In this document: one piece after another, positions 33,763 through 42,035 of the stretch | Numbering within the stretch: the stretch's first letter is position 1 | How the letters are laid out: each line of letters opens with the position of its first letter | DNA from: JAHJQZ01 sp963676075 | GTDB taxonomy: Bacteria; Pseudomonadota; Alphaproteobacteria; Rhizobiales; Devosiaceae | DNA: 64,000 bases | Direction of reading: 5' to 3' | Assembly (NCBI GenBank): GCA_963676075.2 | Contig: CAXXNZ010000011.1 | Coordinates: 1-64,000 of the forward strand | Translations under genes and position numbers: made by a program | Notes under the pieces: generated by a model | Databases searched by the model: none | Told to the model about the DNA's origin: nothing | The model's input: the letters and a program-made list of their open reading frames with translations, nothing else

Positions 33763-34268
33763 ATCCTGTCATCGAGAGCGCCGAAGCTTTGAATTGAACA
33801 TATGTTCATAATTAAAGCAGCGCTACTAGGCGATATGCCGCGCTTCCAGCTCTCGATAAACAGGCGCCCTTCCGCGGAATGAGCTAAGACAGAATTCGGA
33901 GATAGCGCCGTATTTGCCTGTTATTTAGAACTTTATCTCATTCCTCACACTCACAGATGTGGCGGTTTCGCGGCCTCAGACTGTGTCGCGATCAACGAGG
34001 ATATCTGCCTCGACGCCGGACCGAAAATAGCAACAACCAAAAATGGCGCATTGAAAACCGCGTGTGGCGGGGACTAAGCAGCCGCCCCCCGACCACAAAA
34101 CAAGTGCGCAATGTCATGAACGATCTGGACGCGCGAACGCTCTTCGAGCACCTCGTCGCGCCATTGGCTTCAAACGGCCGCAGAATATGCGCATGGGCCT
34201 ACGTCGCACGCATCGCCCAAAGGAGTCTCCGGGACGATAACACATGGATGTCACTGATTTCAGATGAA
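33763..34268. other. 506-base intergenic region with promoter of the ORP-like operon
   Basis: No credible gene is present. The left part contains the palindrome described next and AT-rich sequence fit for a promoter on the minus strand. The rest, up to the tRNA gene, has no recognisable elements; open frames here are antisense or run into the tRNA. Confidence 0.5.
33795..33808. promoter_or_regulatory. Perfect palindrome upstream of the ORP-like operon
   Basis: TGAACATATGTTCA is a perfect 14-base palindrome, 33 bases upstream of the thioredoxin-like gene, in AT-rich sequence. It resembles binding sites of ArsR/SmtB-family metal or thiol sensors (TGAAC-type imperfect repeats). No arsR gene is in the window, so the regulator is unknown. 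Confidence 0.55.
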
Positions 34269-34359
34269 TGGCGGAGAGGAAGGGATTCGAACCCTCGATA
34301 CGCTTTTGACGTATGCGCCCTTAGCAGGGGCGTGCCTTCGACCACTCGGCCACCTCTCC
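34269..34359 (-). tRNA. tRNA-Ser, anticodon GCT
   Basis: Reading the minus strand, a seven-base acceptor stem (GGAGAGG / CCTCTCC) closes a molecule with a serine-type long variable arm. The anticodon GCT lies at 34325-34323 in a CTGCTAA loop, the T-loop is GGTTCGAATCC, the discriminator is G and CCA is encoded. It reads AGC/AGU codons. Its 3' end faces the accessory block to the left. Confidence 0.95.
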
Positions 34360-34522
34360 GCCGCCGCTTAAACCCGGTTTGGCGCCAACAATCAAGCCTG
34401 CAATTGACGATTGCCCGCAACCAATTGCCACCCGGAGCCGAACCGTGCCCGCCTTGCACCATCGGCAGGCTCCGTTAACCCTTCGCGGGCATCATATGTT
34501 GGTGGCGGGGGAGTGCGCGATC

Positions 34523-35113
34523 ATGCAGCGAGCTGTGGCCGTGGTTGTCATTCTGGGGCTGGTCATGCCGGTCTCGGCTCAGCAGATAGGCTCGGGCGCG
34601 GGGGAAGCGCCAAGTCCTGTCGTTGGCACCTGGCTGACGGACAATGAGACCGAAATCACCATCCTGCCCTGCCAGGAGGGGCTGTGCGGCTATCTGTCCA
34701 AGATCGTTATTCCCGAGGAAATCTACGCCCAGAACAAGAGCACGATCGATGCCATCGGCATTGCCAATCTCACCGACGACAACAATCCCGACCCCGCGCT
34801 GAAATCGCGCACCCTGCTCGGGATGCAGATGATTACCCTCCACACCCACATCTCGCCAATACGCCACGAAGGCACGCTCTATAACCCCGAGGACGGCCAG
34901 ACCTATTACGGCAAGGTCGAACTGGCGGACTGGCAAACCCTGCTGCTGCGCGGGTGCCTCGGGTGGCTAACCTTTGCCTGCGCCAATGAAGACCGCGTGT
35001 GGACCCGCGTGCCCGAAGAGGCGGTTGTCGAGGCGATGAAGAATCGCGACACCCTGCCCGACAACGCCGCCATGTGGGACGGCCCGACGGAACCGGTGTC
35101 CCCACCGCAATAG
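34523..35113 (+). CDS. DUF2147 family exported protein
   Basis: The 196-residue protein has a signal peptide (RAVAVVVILGLVMPVSAQ) and a DUF2147 domain (GTWLTDNETEITI, LCGYLSKI). The domain is common in Hyphomicrobiales and its function is not established. The ATG at 34523 follows a GGGGGAG site; frames upstream at 34379 and 34496 are less likely starts. Cysteines at CQEGLCG and CLGWLTFAC may form disulfides in the periplasm. Confidence 0.72.
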   Translation: MQRAVAVVVILGLVMPVSAQQIGSGAGEAPSPVVGTWLTDNETEITILPCQEGLCGYLSKIVIPEEIYAQNKSTIDAIGIANLTDDNNPDPALKSRTLLGMQMITLHTHISPIRHEGTLYNPEDGQTYYGKVELADWQTLLLRGCLGWLTFACANEDRVWTRVPEEAVVEAMKNRDTLPDNAAMWDGPTEPVSPPQ

Positions 35114-35173
35114 GCCGAGCCTCGAATATCTACCCCTAGATTCTGTCAGCTTACGACGGAAGCGGTTGCAGGG

Positions 35174-35331
35174 TTTCCCTCCCCCTTGTGGGGAGGGTTG
35201 GCGAACAGGACTTAGCTCTTGCTAAGTCCGTCGTGAGCCTGGGTGGGGGACCGCCCCAAGCTCAGTGCCTGTTGCTCCACCCCACCCGACTCGACTTCGT
35301 CGAGCCACCCTCCCCATCAAGGGGAGGGAAA
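35174..35331. repeat. Long palindromic intergenic repeat
   Basis: The ends are near-complementary: TTTCCCTCCCCC-TTGT-GGGGAGGGT (35174-35198) and ACCCTCCCC-ATCAA-GGGGAGGGAAA (35307-35331). Inside are paired segments, such as ACTTAGCTCTTGCTAAGT (35210-35227) and ACTCGACTTCGTCGAG. Such palindromic sequences occur in many copies in Hyphomicrobiales genomes. It lies between the convergent DUF2147 and parC genes and may also end both transcripts. Confidence 0.75.
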
Positions 35332-35364
35332 CAAAGGGTCGGTCCGTCAGAGTTTGACTCGCCC

Positions 35365-37608
35365 CTAGCCGGTGAAGCGGTTGTTGCGCGGGAAGCCCGT
35401 CGGCGGCTGACGCCCGGCCTGGGCGCGCTCGCCACGCCAGTCCATCAGGTCGGCCATCTGCTTGGTGAAGGTTCGGCCGGACGAATCGGTCCAGGTCAGC
35501 CCCTCCTCGGCAACGAACACCCTGACGTCGGATATGCCGCCATCCTTGTATTTCTGCAGGCGGACGCCCTTGCCACGCCCCATCTCGGGCACCTGCTCCA
35601 TCGGGAAGACCAGCATCTTGCGGTTCTGCCCGATGACCGCGACCATGTCGCCATCCGCCGGCACGCACAGCTTGGCCTCGACCTCGGCGGAGACGTTGAG
35701 CACCTGCCTACCCTTGCGGGTATTGGCGATCATGTCGTCCTCGGGCATGACAAAGCCATTGCCGAGCGTCGAAGCGATCAGGCGTTTCTTGCCCGGTCGG
35801 TAGACGAAACAATCGATGATGTCGTGACCTTCACCGATATCGACCATGATCCTCACCGGCTCGCCGAAACCGCGCCCGCCGGGCAGCTTGTCCGCACCGA
35901 TGGTGAAGATCTTGCCGTCGGTGGTCAAAAGCAGCAGCTTGTCGGTCGTCTCGCACTTGAGCGCCACCTTGAGGCTGTCGCCGGCTTTGAAACCGGCAGC
36001 ATCGGCGTCGGCATGGCCCTTGATGGCGCGGATCCAGCCCTTTTCGGAAAGGATCACCGTGATCGGCTCGCGCTCGATCAGCGCCGCCTCGATGTCGATC
36101 TCGCCGGCCATCGGCGCATCGGCAAAATCGGTGCGGCGCTTGCCCAGGGGGGTATCCTGGCCATAGGCCTTCTTGAGATCGGCGATCTCGGTGGAGATCA
36201 CGCCCCACTGCCGGCGGTCCGAGGCGAGCAGACCTTCAAGGTGCTCCTTTTCCTCGGTCAGCGCGTCGTATTCCTTGCGGATCTCGATTTCCTCAAGCTT
36301 GCGCAAGGCGCGCAACCGCATGTTGAGAATGGCTTCGGCCTGAACTTCCGTCAGGTCCCAGCGCGCCATCATCACCTGCTTGGGCTCGTCCTCCTCGCGG
36401 ATGATGCGGATCACCTCGTCGAGGTTGAGATAGGCGATCAGATAGCCGCCCAGAACTTCGAGGCGGTGGGCAATCTGGCCAAGCCGATGGTTCGAGCGGC
36501 GAACCAGCACCTCCTTGCGGTGCTGCAGCCAGGCGCCGAGCGCTTCGGCAAGGCTCATCACCTTGGGCCGGCGCCCCTTGTCGAGCACGTTGAGATTGAG
36601 CGAGAAGCGCGATTCTAGCTCGGTGAACCGGAACAGCGATTCCATCAGCAGGTTGGCGTCGACCGTCCGGGCCTTGGGCTCGAGCACCAGCCGTATGTCC
36701 TCGGCGCTTTCGTCGCGCACGTCCTTGAGCAGCGGCAATTTGCGCGCCAGCAACAGCTCGGCGATCTTTTCCACCAGGCGCGATTTCTGCACGCCATAAG
36801 GAATCTCGGTGACCACGATCTGGTAGGTGCCGCGCCCCGCATCCTCTTGGTGCCAGCGGGCGCGCACGCGGAAGGCGCCCCTGCCCGTCTCATAGGCCGC
36901 AATGATGTTCTCGCGCGGCTCGATGATGATGCCACCTGTCGGGAAATCCGGCCCGGGCACGAACTTGATAAGATCGGCGGCACTGGTTTCATCGGGATGA
37001 TGGATCAGGTGCAGCGCCGCATCGCACAGCTCGGCGACATTGTGCGGCGGAATATTGGTCGCCATGCCAACGGCAATACCGGACGAGCCGTTGGCCAGAA
37101 GATTGGGGAAATTGGACGGAAGCACGATGGGCTCCTCGTCCTCGCCGTCATAGGTTTCGCGGAAATCGACGGCGTCCTCGGTGATGCCTTCCATCAGCCG
37201 TGCGGCAACGTCGGTCATGCGCGATTCGGTGTAGCGCATGGCGGCGGCGCTATCGCCGTCGATATTGCCGAAATTGCCCTGACCGTCGACCAGCGGATAC
37301 CTGAGGGCGAAGTCCTGAGCCAGGCGCACCAGCGCGTCATAGACCGACTGATCGCCGTGCGGGTGGTACTTACCGATGACGTCGCCGATGATGCGGGCGG
37401 ACTTCTTGTAGCCCTGGCCCGGATCGAGGCGCAGCAGGCGCATGGCGTGCAGGATACGCCGATGCACCGGCTTCAGCCCGTCGCGGGCGTCCGGCAGTGC
37501 GCGCTGCGTGATCGTCGACAGCGCATAACTGAGGTAGCGCGTCTCCAGCGCTTCTCTGAGGTCGACAACGCGTGTGTCGTCGTCCCCGGGTTCGATAAGA
37601 TCGGCCAT
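35365..37608 (-). CDS. parC: DNA topoisomerase IV subunit A
   Basis: The 747-residue protein carries the breakage-reunion domain with the catalytic Tyr in AMRYTESRM (residue about 126) and a C-terminal beta-propeller. With ParE it decatenates daughter chromosomes. The quinolone-determining stretch is GKYHPHGDQSVYDA, with Gln where many enterobacterial ParC proteins have Ser. The gene is the last of the core block on this strand, convergent to DUF2147, and separated from recO by 126 bases. Confidence 0.93.
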   Translation of the reverse strand: MADLIEPGDDDTRVVDLREALETRYLSYALSTITQRALPDARDGLKPVHRRILHAMRLLRLDPGQGYKKSARIIGDVIGKYHPHGDQSVYDALVRLAQDFALRYPLVDGQGNFGNIDGDSAAAMRYTESRMTDVAARLMEGITEDAVDFRETYDGEDEEPIVLPSNFPNLLANGSSGIAVGMATNIPPHNVAELCDAALHLIHHPDETSAADLIKFVPGPDFPTGGIIIEPRENIIAAYETGRGAFRVRARWHQEDAGRGTYQIVVTEIPYGVQKSRLVEKIAELLLARKLPLLKDVRDESAEDIRLVLEPKARTVDANLLMESLFRFTELESRFSLNLNVLDKGRRPKVMSLAEALGAWLQHRKEVLVRRSNHRLGQIAHRLEVLGGYLIAYLNLDEVIRIIREEDEPKQVMMARWDLTEVQAEAILNMRLRALRKLEEIEIRKEYDALTEEKEHLEGLLASDRRQWGVISTEIADLKKAYGQDTPLGKRRTDFADAPMAGEIDIEAALIEREPITVILSEKGWIRAIKGHADADAAGFKAGDSLKVALKCETTDKLLLLTTDGKIFTIGADKLPGGRGFGEPVRIMVDIGEGHDIIDCFVYRPGKKRLIASTLGNGFVMPEDDMIANTRKGRQVLNVSAEVEAKLCVPADGDMVAVIGQNRKMLVFPMEQVPEMGRGKGVRLQKYKDGGISDVRVFVAEEGLTWTDSSGRTFTKQMADLMDWRGERAQAGRQPPTGFPRNNRFTG

Positions 37609-37734
37609 CGGGCCTCCTTGAGCAAATCCAGGACAAGTGGATACCGGTTGTCCGTCCGGATTTGCGACTGGCAGAATGGCATCGGGCCGATTCCGTTAGG
37701 AACGGTCGATGCCAGAGAATCAATTATGCCCGGA

Positions 37735-38451
37735 TTATAGACCGGTCAGCGCTGCGACAAGGGTCTCGCGGGTCGCGGGCGGGGCAATCTGGCGCGGTCC
37801 CCACACATGTTCGTGCAAAAAGTGCCCGGTGAGGCGAAAAGCGTCGGCAACATCGCGCGCCGTTGGCGCCCCCTCCCCGATCAGGAACCCCGGCAGCGGC
37901 AACAACCGCCCCTTGAACTGACCGGCCCCGGCTTCGGTCACGGCCCGCCCAGAGCGTGGAGAGACATAGCAGAGACCATCGGTCTCGCCGGTGACGGCGC
38001 AGGCCCCAAGATCGAGCCCGAAGCCGAGGTCATCGAGGATGTGCATCTCGAACCGCGCCAACGCCGCACCGAGCATCAGCGCCTCCGCCTCGCCATCGAG
38101 AATGGCGAAGGCATCGACCATGCGGGCATTGTGCGGATCGCGCTCGGGCAGAAGGCGCAGATGGTCGGCGACAAGGTGAAATGCGTAAAGCCGGTCGCGG
38201 TCCTCGATCAGCCGGGCGGCGCGGGCCGTCAGCAGTTCGACGGTGAACAGGCCGAGATGGTCCTCGAGCCGGGCGCGCCAGTCGAGCGCCACCGAATTGC
38301 CCGGCTGTAAAACCGCTGCCTGCCGGCGCGAACGTCCACCGCGCACCAATCCCATGCAACGGCCATGGTCGACCACCATGGCCTCGAGGATAACGCTCGA
38401 TTCCCCGTGCCGGCGAATGCCGATGATGAGGCCGTCAGCGTTCCATTGCAT
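37735..38451 (-). CDS. recO: DNA repair protein RecO
   Basis: The 238-residue protein has an N-terminal OB fold (WNADGLIIGIRRHGESSVILEAMV) and the RecO helical C-terminal domain. It loads RecA at single-strand gaps with RecF/RecR. It follows era by three bases, and the order era-recO matches Hyphomicrobiales genomes. Confidence 0.9.
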   Translation of the reverse strand: MQWNADGLIIGIRRHGESSVILEAMVVDHGRCMGLVRGGRSRRQAAVLQPGNSVALDWRARLEDHLGLFTVELLTARAARLIEDRDRLYAFHLVADHLRLLPERDPHNARMVDAFAILDGEAEALMLGAALARFEMHILDDLGFGLDLGACAVTGETDGLCYVSPRSGRAVTEAGAGQFKGRLLPLPGFLIGEGAPTARDVADAFRLTGHFLHEHVWGPRQIAPPATRETLVAALTGL

Positions 38452-38454
38452 GTA

Positions 38455-39363
38455 TTACTTGGCCGGGAATTCCAGCCCCATTTCCTGGTAGTGCTCGGCC
38501 TTTTCGGCCCATTTCTCCCTGACCTTGACGAACAGGAACAGGTGAACCGGCGTTTCGAACATCTCCGAGAGGTCCTTGCGCGCTTCCATGCCGATGGCCT
38601 TGATCGTCTGGCCGTTCTTGCCAAGGACGATTTTCCGGTGCCCTTCGCGGGTGACGTAGATCACCTGCTGGATGCGATAGGCACCGTTCTTCATCACCTC
38701 GAACTGCTCGGTCTCGACCGTGGTGTTGTAGGGAATTTCGTCGTGGACGCGCAGGAACAGTTTTTCGCGCGTCGCCTCGGCCGCGGTCAGCGCCTGGGTC
38801 AGGTCGGACAGCTGATCCTCGGGGAAATGCCAGGGCCCCTCGGGGGCCAGTTCGTGACAACCCTTGATAAAATCGGCCACGCCCTCGCCGCTTACGGCGC
38901 AGACCATGAAGGTCTCCTTGAAATCCATGCGCTCGTTCAGAACTTTGGCCAGCTCCAGCACGTCCTGTGGCTGCTTGCGGTCTATCTTGTTGATGACCAG
39001 GATCTTCGGACCGGGCACTTCGGCCAGGCCGGCGATCGCAGCCTCGTTGTCCGGATTCAGCCCACGCACCGCATCGATCACCAACACGACAAAATCGGCG
39101 TCCGTGGCTGCACTCCACGCAGCATCGACCATGGCGCGGTCGAGCCTGCGGCTGGCGGTGAAGATGCCGGGCGTGTCGATGAAGACCAGCTGGCTGTCGT
39201 CAGTCGTCACCACGCCGCGGATCTGGGATCGCGTCGTCTGCGCCTTGTGGGTAACGATCGACACCTTGGCGCCAACAAGCGTGTTGAGCAGCGTCGACTT
39301 CCCGGAATTCGGAGCGCCCACCAGCGCAAAAAAGCCACAGCGCGTTGGTGTGTTCTCGGTCAT
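38455..39363 (-). CDS. era: GTPase Era
   Basis: The 302-residue ribosome-assembly GTPase has G1 GAPNSGKST, G3 DTPG, G4 NKID and a C-terminal KH domain (VLGKNGQTIKAIG) that binds the 16S rRNA 3' end. The ATG at 39363 overlaps the rnc stop as ATGA, so the two are translationally coupled. The open frame extends to 39564 inside rnc but those residues are an out-of-frame shadow. Confidence 0.93.
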   Translation of the reverse strand: MTENTPTRCGFFALVGAPNSGKSTLLNTLVGAKVSIVTHKAQTTRSQIRGVVTTDDSQLVFIDTPGIFTASRRLDRAMVDAAWSAATDADFVVLVIDAVRGLNPDNEAAIAGLAEVPGPKILVINKIDRKQPQDVLELAKVLNERMDFKETFMVCAVSGEGVADFIKGCHELAPEGPWHFPEDQLSDLTQALTAAEATREKLFLRVHDEIPYNTTVETEQFEVMKNGAYRIQQVIYVTREGHRKIVLGKNGQTIKAIGMEARKDLSEMFETPVHLFLFVKVREKWAEKAEHYQEMGLEFPAK

Positions 39364-40067
39364 TTGCTGCCTCGCCATATGTTCTCGCGGATAAGGAACG
39401 CTTCGGCCGCCTGATGCTCGGCGAGCTTCTTGGACGAGCCTTCCGCCTGGGCCGGCGCGAACCCGGTCACCACGACGGCAATAATGAAACTTGGGGCATG
39501 ATCGGGGCCGGTGCGCTCGAGTTCCTCGTAAGAGGGTGGCTCGAGCCCGCGCCCCTGCGCCCATTCCTGCAGCGCCGTCTTGGCGTCGGCGCGGCGGGTG
39601 GCTGACGGATCGATGCGGGAGCCGAATTCGCGGGTCACGAACGTCGCCGCCACCTCGAATCCGGCATCGAGAAAGATTGCACCGATCAGCGCCTCGGTGA
39701 CATCGGCCAGGATTGCCGATTTTTCAGCGCCACCGGTGCGGGCTTCCGCATCGCCGAGCTGCAGGTAGGGACCAACCCCGATATCCCGCGCGACTTCGGC
39801 GCAGGTTTCCTTGCGCACCAGTGCGTTCAGCGCCCGCGACAGGTCGCCTTCATTGGCGGCAGGCATGCGGGTGTGCAGCAGGTCCGCGACCACAAGGCCG
39901 AGCACGCGGTCTCCGAGAAACTCCAGCCTCTGGTACGACTTTGCAGTGCGCTTTGATGGCGCGATGGCGCTGGAATGGGTCACCGCTTGCAGGAGCAGGT
40001 CCTGCGAGGAGAAGCGGTGCCCGAGCCGCTGCTCGAGTTCGCCCAGAGGTTTGGCGCGTCGGTTCAT
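39360..40067 (-). CDS. rnc: Ribonuclease III
   Basis: The 235-residue endonuclease processes rRNA and double-stranded RNA. The signature RLEFLGDRVLG (acidic catalytic site) is followed by a C-terminal dsRNA-binding domain. The ATG at 40067 overlaps the lepB stop as ATGA, favoured over the open frame beginning at 40130. Confidence 0.93.
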   Translation of the reverse strand: MNRRAKPLGELEQRLGHRFSSQDLLLQAVTHSSAIAPSKRTAKSYQRLEFLGDRVLGLVVADLLHTRMPAANEGDLSRALNALVRKETCAEVARDIGVGPYLQLGDAEARTGGAEKSAILADVTEALIGAIFLDAGFEVAATFVTREFGSRIDPSATRRADAKTALQEWAQGRGLEPPSYEELERTGPDHAPSFIIAVVVTGFAPAQAEGSSKKLAEHQAAEAFLIRENIWRGSK

Positions 40068-40825
40068 TGGTAGACTGACTGGAACATCCGGTCGAGGCGT
40101 ACATTGGCCGGCCAGTTCCAGATCTGCCACGGCGGCAGATCGTCCTTGATCGAGAAGAACCGGGCTTCCGCCTTGCCGATCAGATTGTTGACGGACACAT
40201 AGCCAACCGCGCTCAACACCCGGCTGTCCTGCGAGCGGTCGCGGTTATCGCCCATCATGAAGTAATGACCTTCGGGCACCTTATACACGCCGGTGGTGTC
40301 GAGCGGCCCGTTGTCGGCGATTTCCTGGATGGTATGGGTGACCCCGTTGGGCAGGGTTTCCTTGTAGAGCGTCACCGGCACGGTGTAGCCGGTCGAATCG
40401 GTGTCGGTCCCGGTCCCGAGCTTTTCGCGCGGCACCTCCTGGTCATTGATGTAGAGGCGCCCCTCTTTCATCTGAATGGTGTCGCCGGGCAGGCCAATAA
40501 CCCGCTTGACGTACTCGTCCCCGGTCGGCGCGTTGTAGAACACGGCGATGTCGCCACGATTGGGCAGCGAGCCGAAAACGCGCCCCTGCATCGGCACCAG
40601 GCCGAACGGGAAGGAGTACTGGCCGTAACCCCAGGCGAACTTGGAGGCGAGGAAGTAGTCGCCGATCATCATCGTCGGCTGCATCGACGCCGTCGGGATG
40701 GAAAAGGGCTGATACAGGAATGTCCGGAACACCAGCGCAATCAGCAGCGCTTCGATGACCACGACGATGGTTTCGCGCAGTTCGCCTGCCGCGGTTTTCT
40801 TGTTGTTCTGGACCTTGTCAGCCAT
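40064..40825 (-). CDS. lepB: Signal peptidase I
   Basis: The 253-residue membrane protease has an N-terminal anchor, the catalytic Ser in IPTASMQPT and the Lys in YVKRVIGLPGD, plus the GDNRDRSQDSR box. It removes signal peptides from exported proteins. It is coupled to rnc by a four-base overlap; 144 bases separate it from acpS. Confidence 0.93.
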   Translation of the reverse strand: MADKVQNNKKTAAGELRETIVVVIEALLIALVFRTFLYQPFSIPTASMQPTMMIGDYFLASKFAWGYGQYSFPFGLVPMQGRVFGSLPNRGDIAVFYNAPTGDEYVKRVIGLPGDTIQMKEGRLYINDQEVPREKLGTGTDTDSTGYTVPVTLYKETLPNGVTHTIQEIADNGPLDTTGVYKVPEGHYFMMGDNRDRSQDSRVLSAVGYVSVNNLIGKAEARFFSIKDDLPPWQIWNWPANVRLDRMFQSVYQ

Positions 40826-40969
40826 GTCGACATCCGCCTGTTGCAGGATTGGTTGTGGTTACGCGCGCGCGCTGGGTCGGTCAACCATTGTCGCGCACTC
40901 CTAAATCGTCGCATCTGCCCCCGGGCGGTGCGGGCATTGCTGCGGATAGAGCCGGTTCGTCGGTCGCGG

Positions 40970-41374
40970 TCAAGCGGATGCGGGCAGCGCCTCGATGATC
41001 ACTGTCGCCGAAGCAAACCCGCTTTCGTCGGTCAAAGTGACGTGGATATGAGCGTCGTATCCCGCCGGCACAAGGGTTTGAAGACGTTGGGCAGCGCCGC
41101 CAGTCAGCTTCATGGTCGGTTTGCCCGACGGCAGGTTCACAACCCCCATGTCGCGCCAGAACACCCCGTGCGAAAACCCGGTGCCGAGCGCCTTGGCACA
41201 GGCTTCCTTGGCCGAGAAGCGCTTGGCATAGGACGCGGCCCGCAGCTTGCGGCGGTCCGATTTCGCCCGCTCGATATCGGTAAAACAGCGGTTGAGGAAG
41301 CGCTCGCCATGCCGTTCGAGCGTTTTCTCAATGCGATTGATATCGCACAGGTCGTTGCCGAGCCCGATGATCAC
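40970..41374 (-). CDS. acpS: Holo-[acyl-carrier-protein] synthase
   Basis: The 134-residue enzyme transfers 4'-phosphopantetheine from CoA to ACP. IIGLGNDLCDINRIE and RFSAKEACAKALG are the magnesium/CoA motifs. The start is GTG at 41374, with GGAGAG upstream; the longer frame to 41488 is unlikely. Confidence 0.9.
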   Translation of the reverse strand: MIIGLGNDLCDINRIEKTLERHGERFLNRCFTDIERAKSDRRKLRAASYAKRFSAKEACAKALGTGFSHGVFWRDMGVVNLPSGKPTMKLTGGAAQRLQTLVPAGYDAHIHVTLTDESGFASATVIIEALPASA

Positions 41375-41441
41375 GCTACGCTCTCCTTCAGCGCTTGCGT
41401 GCTCGAACCGAAAAACCGGCTTCCACTTTTTCTGAGCACGC

Positions 41442-42035
41442 TCACGACAACCCCCGACTGCCGGGCTTGACCGGCGGAATGGCCGCAAGTTCCGGCGGCA
41501 GGGCGTCAGCGGGATAGGCCGGCACCTTGTACTCGGTCAGGGCGATCAGCGGCACGCCGACATCGGCCTCGCCGCCCGACCGGTCGACAAGGCACGCCGC
41601 CGCCACGACCTCGGCGCCAAGCTCGGTGATGCAGGCGATGCATTCGCGGATCGATAGCCCGGTCGAGACGATATCCTCGACAACGATGACCTTCTCGCCC
41701 TTGGCGACCGAGAAACCACGCCGCAACTGGAAACTGCCATCGACACGCTCGGTGTAGATCGCCGGCTTTTTGAGGTGCCGCGCCGTCTCGTAGCCGGGAA
41801 TGATGCCGCCAACGGCCGGCGACACCACCTGAGTGAACTCAAGCCCGCTCGCCTCGATCTTGCCGGCCAGCGCCTTGCAGACGATCTCGGACTTGTCCGG
41901 TTCGCGGAACACAAGCGTCTTTTGCAGGAAAACCGGCGACCTCAGACCCGAGCTGAGGATGAAATGTCCTTCAAGCAAAGCGCCACAGGAGCGGAAGACG
42001 TCGAGCACCTCGTCGCGGGTCATCTCGGCAGTCAT
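41442..42035 (-). CDS. pyrE: Orotate phosphoribosyltransferase
   Basis: The 197-residue enzyme joins orotate and PRPP to make OMP in pyrimidine synthesis. The PRPP loop VIVVEDIVSTGLS and the YTERVDGSFQLRRGF segment identify it. The ATG at 42035 overlaps the rsh stop as ATGA. Confidence 0.91.
   Translation of the reverse strand: MTAEMTRDEVLDVFRSCGALLEGHFILSSGLRSPVFLQKTLVFREPDKSEIVCKALAGKIEASGLEFTQVVSPAVGGIIPGYETARHLKKPAIYTERVDGSFQLRRGFSVAKGEKVIVVEDIVSTGLSIRECIACITELGAEVVAAACLVDRSGGEADVGVPLIALTEYKVPAYPADALPPELAAIPPVKPGSRGLS

Noticed and set aside
33957..34478. 173-residue open frame crossing the tRNA
   Set aside because: It contains the GRDSNPR-type peptide produced by translating an antisense tRNA-Ser, a well-known annotation artefact.
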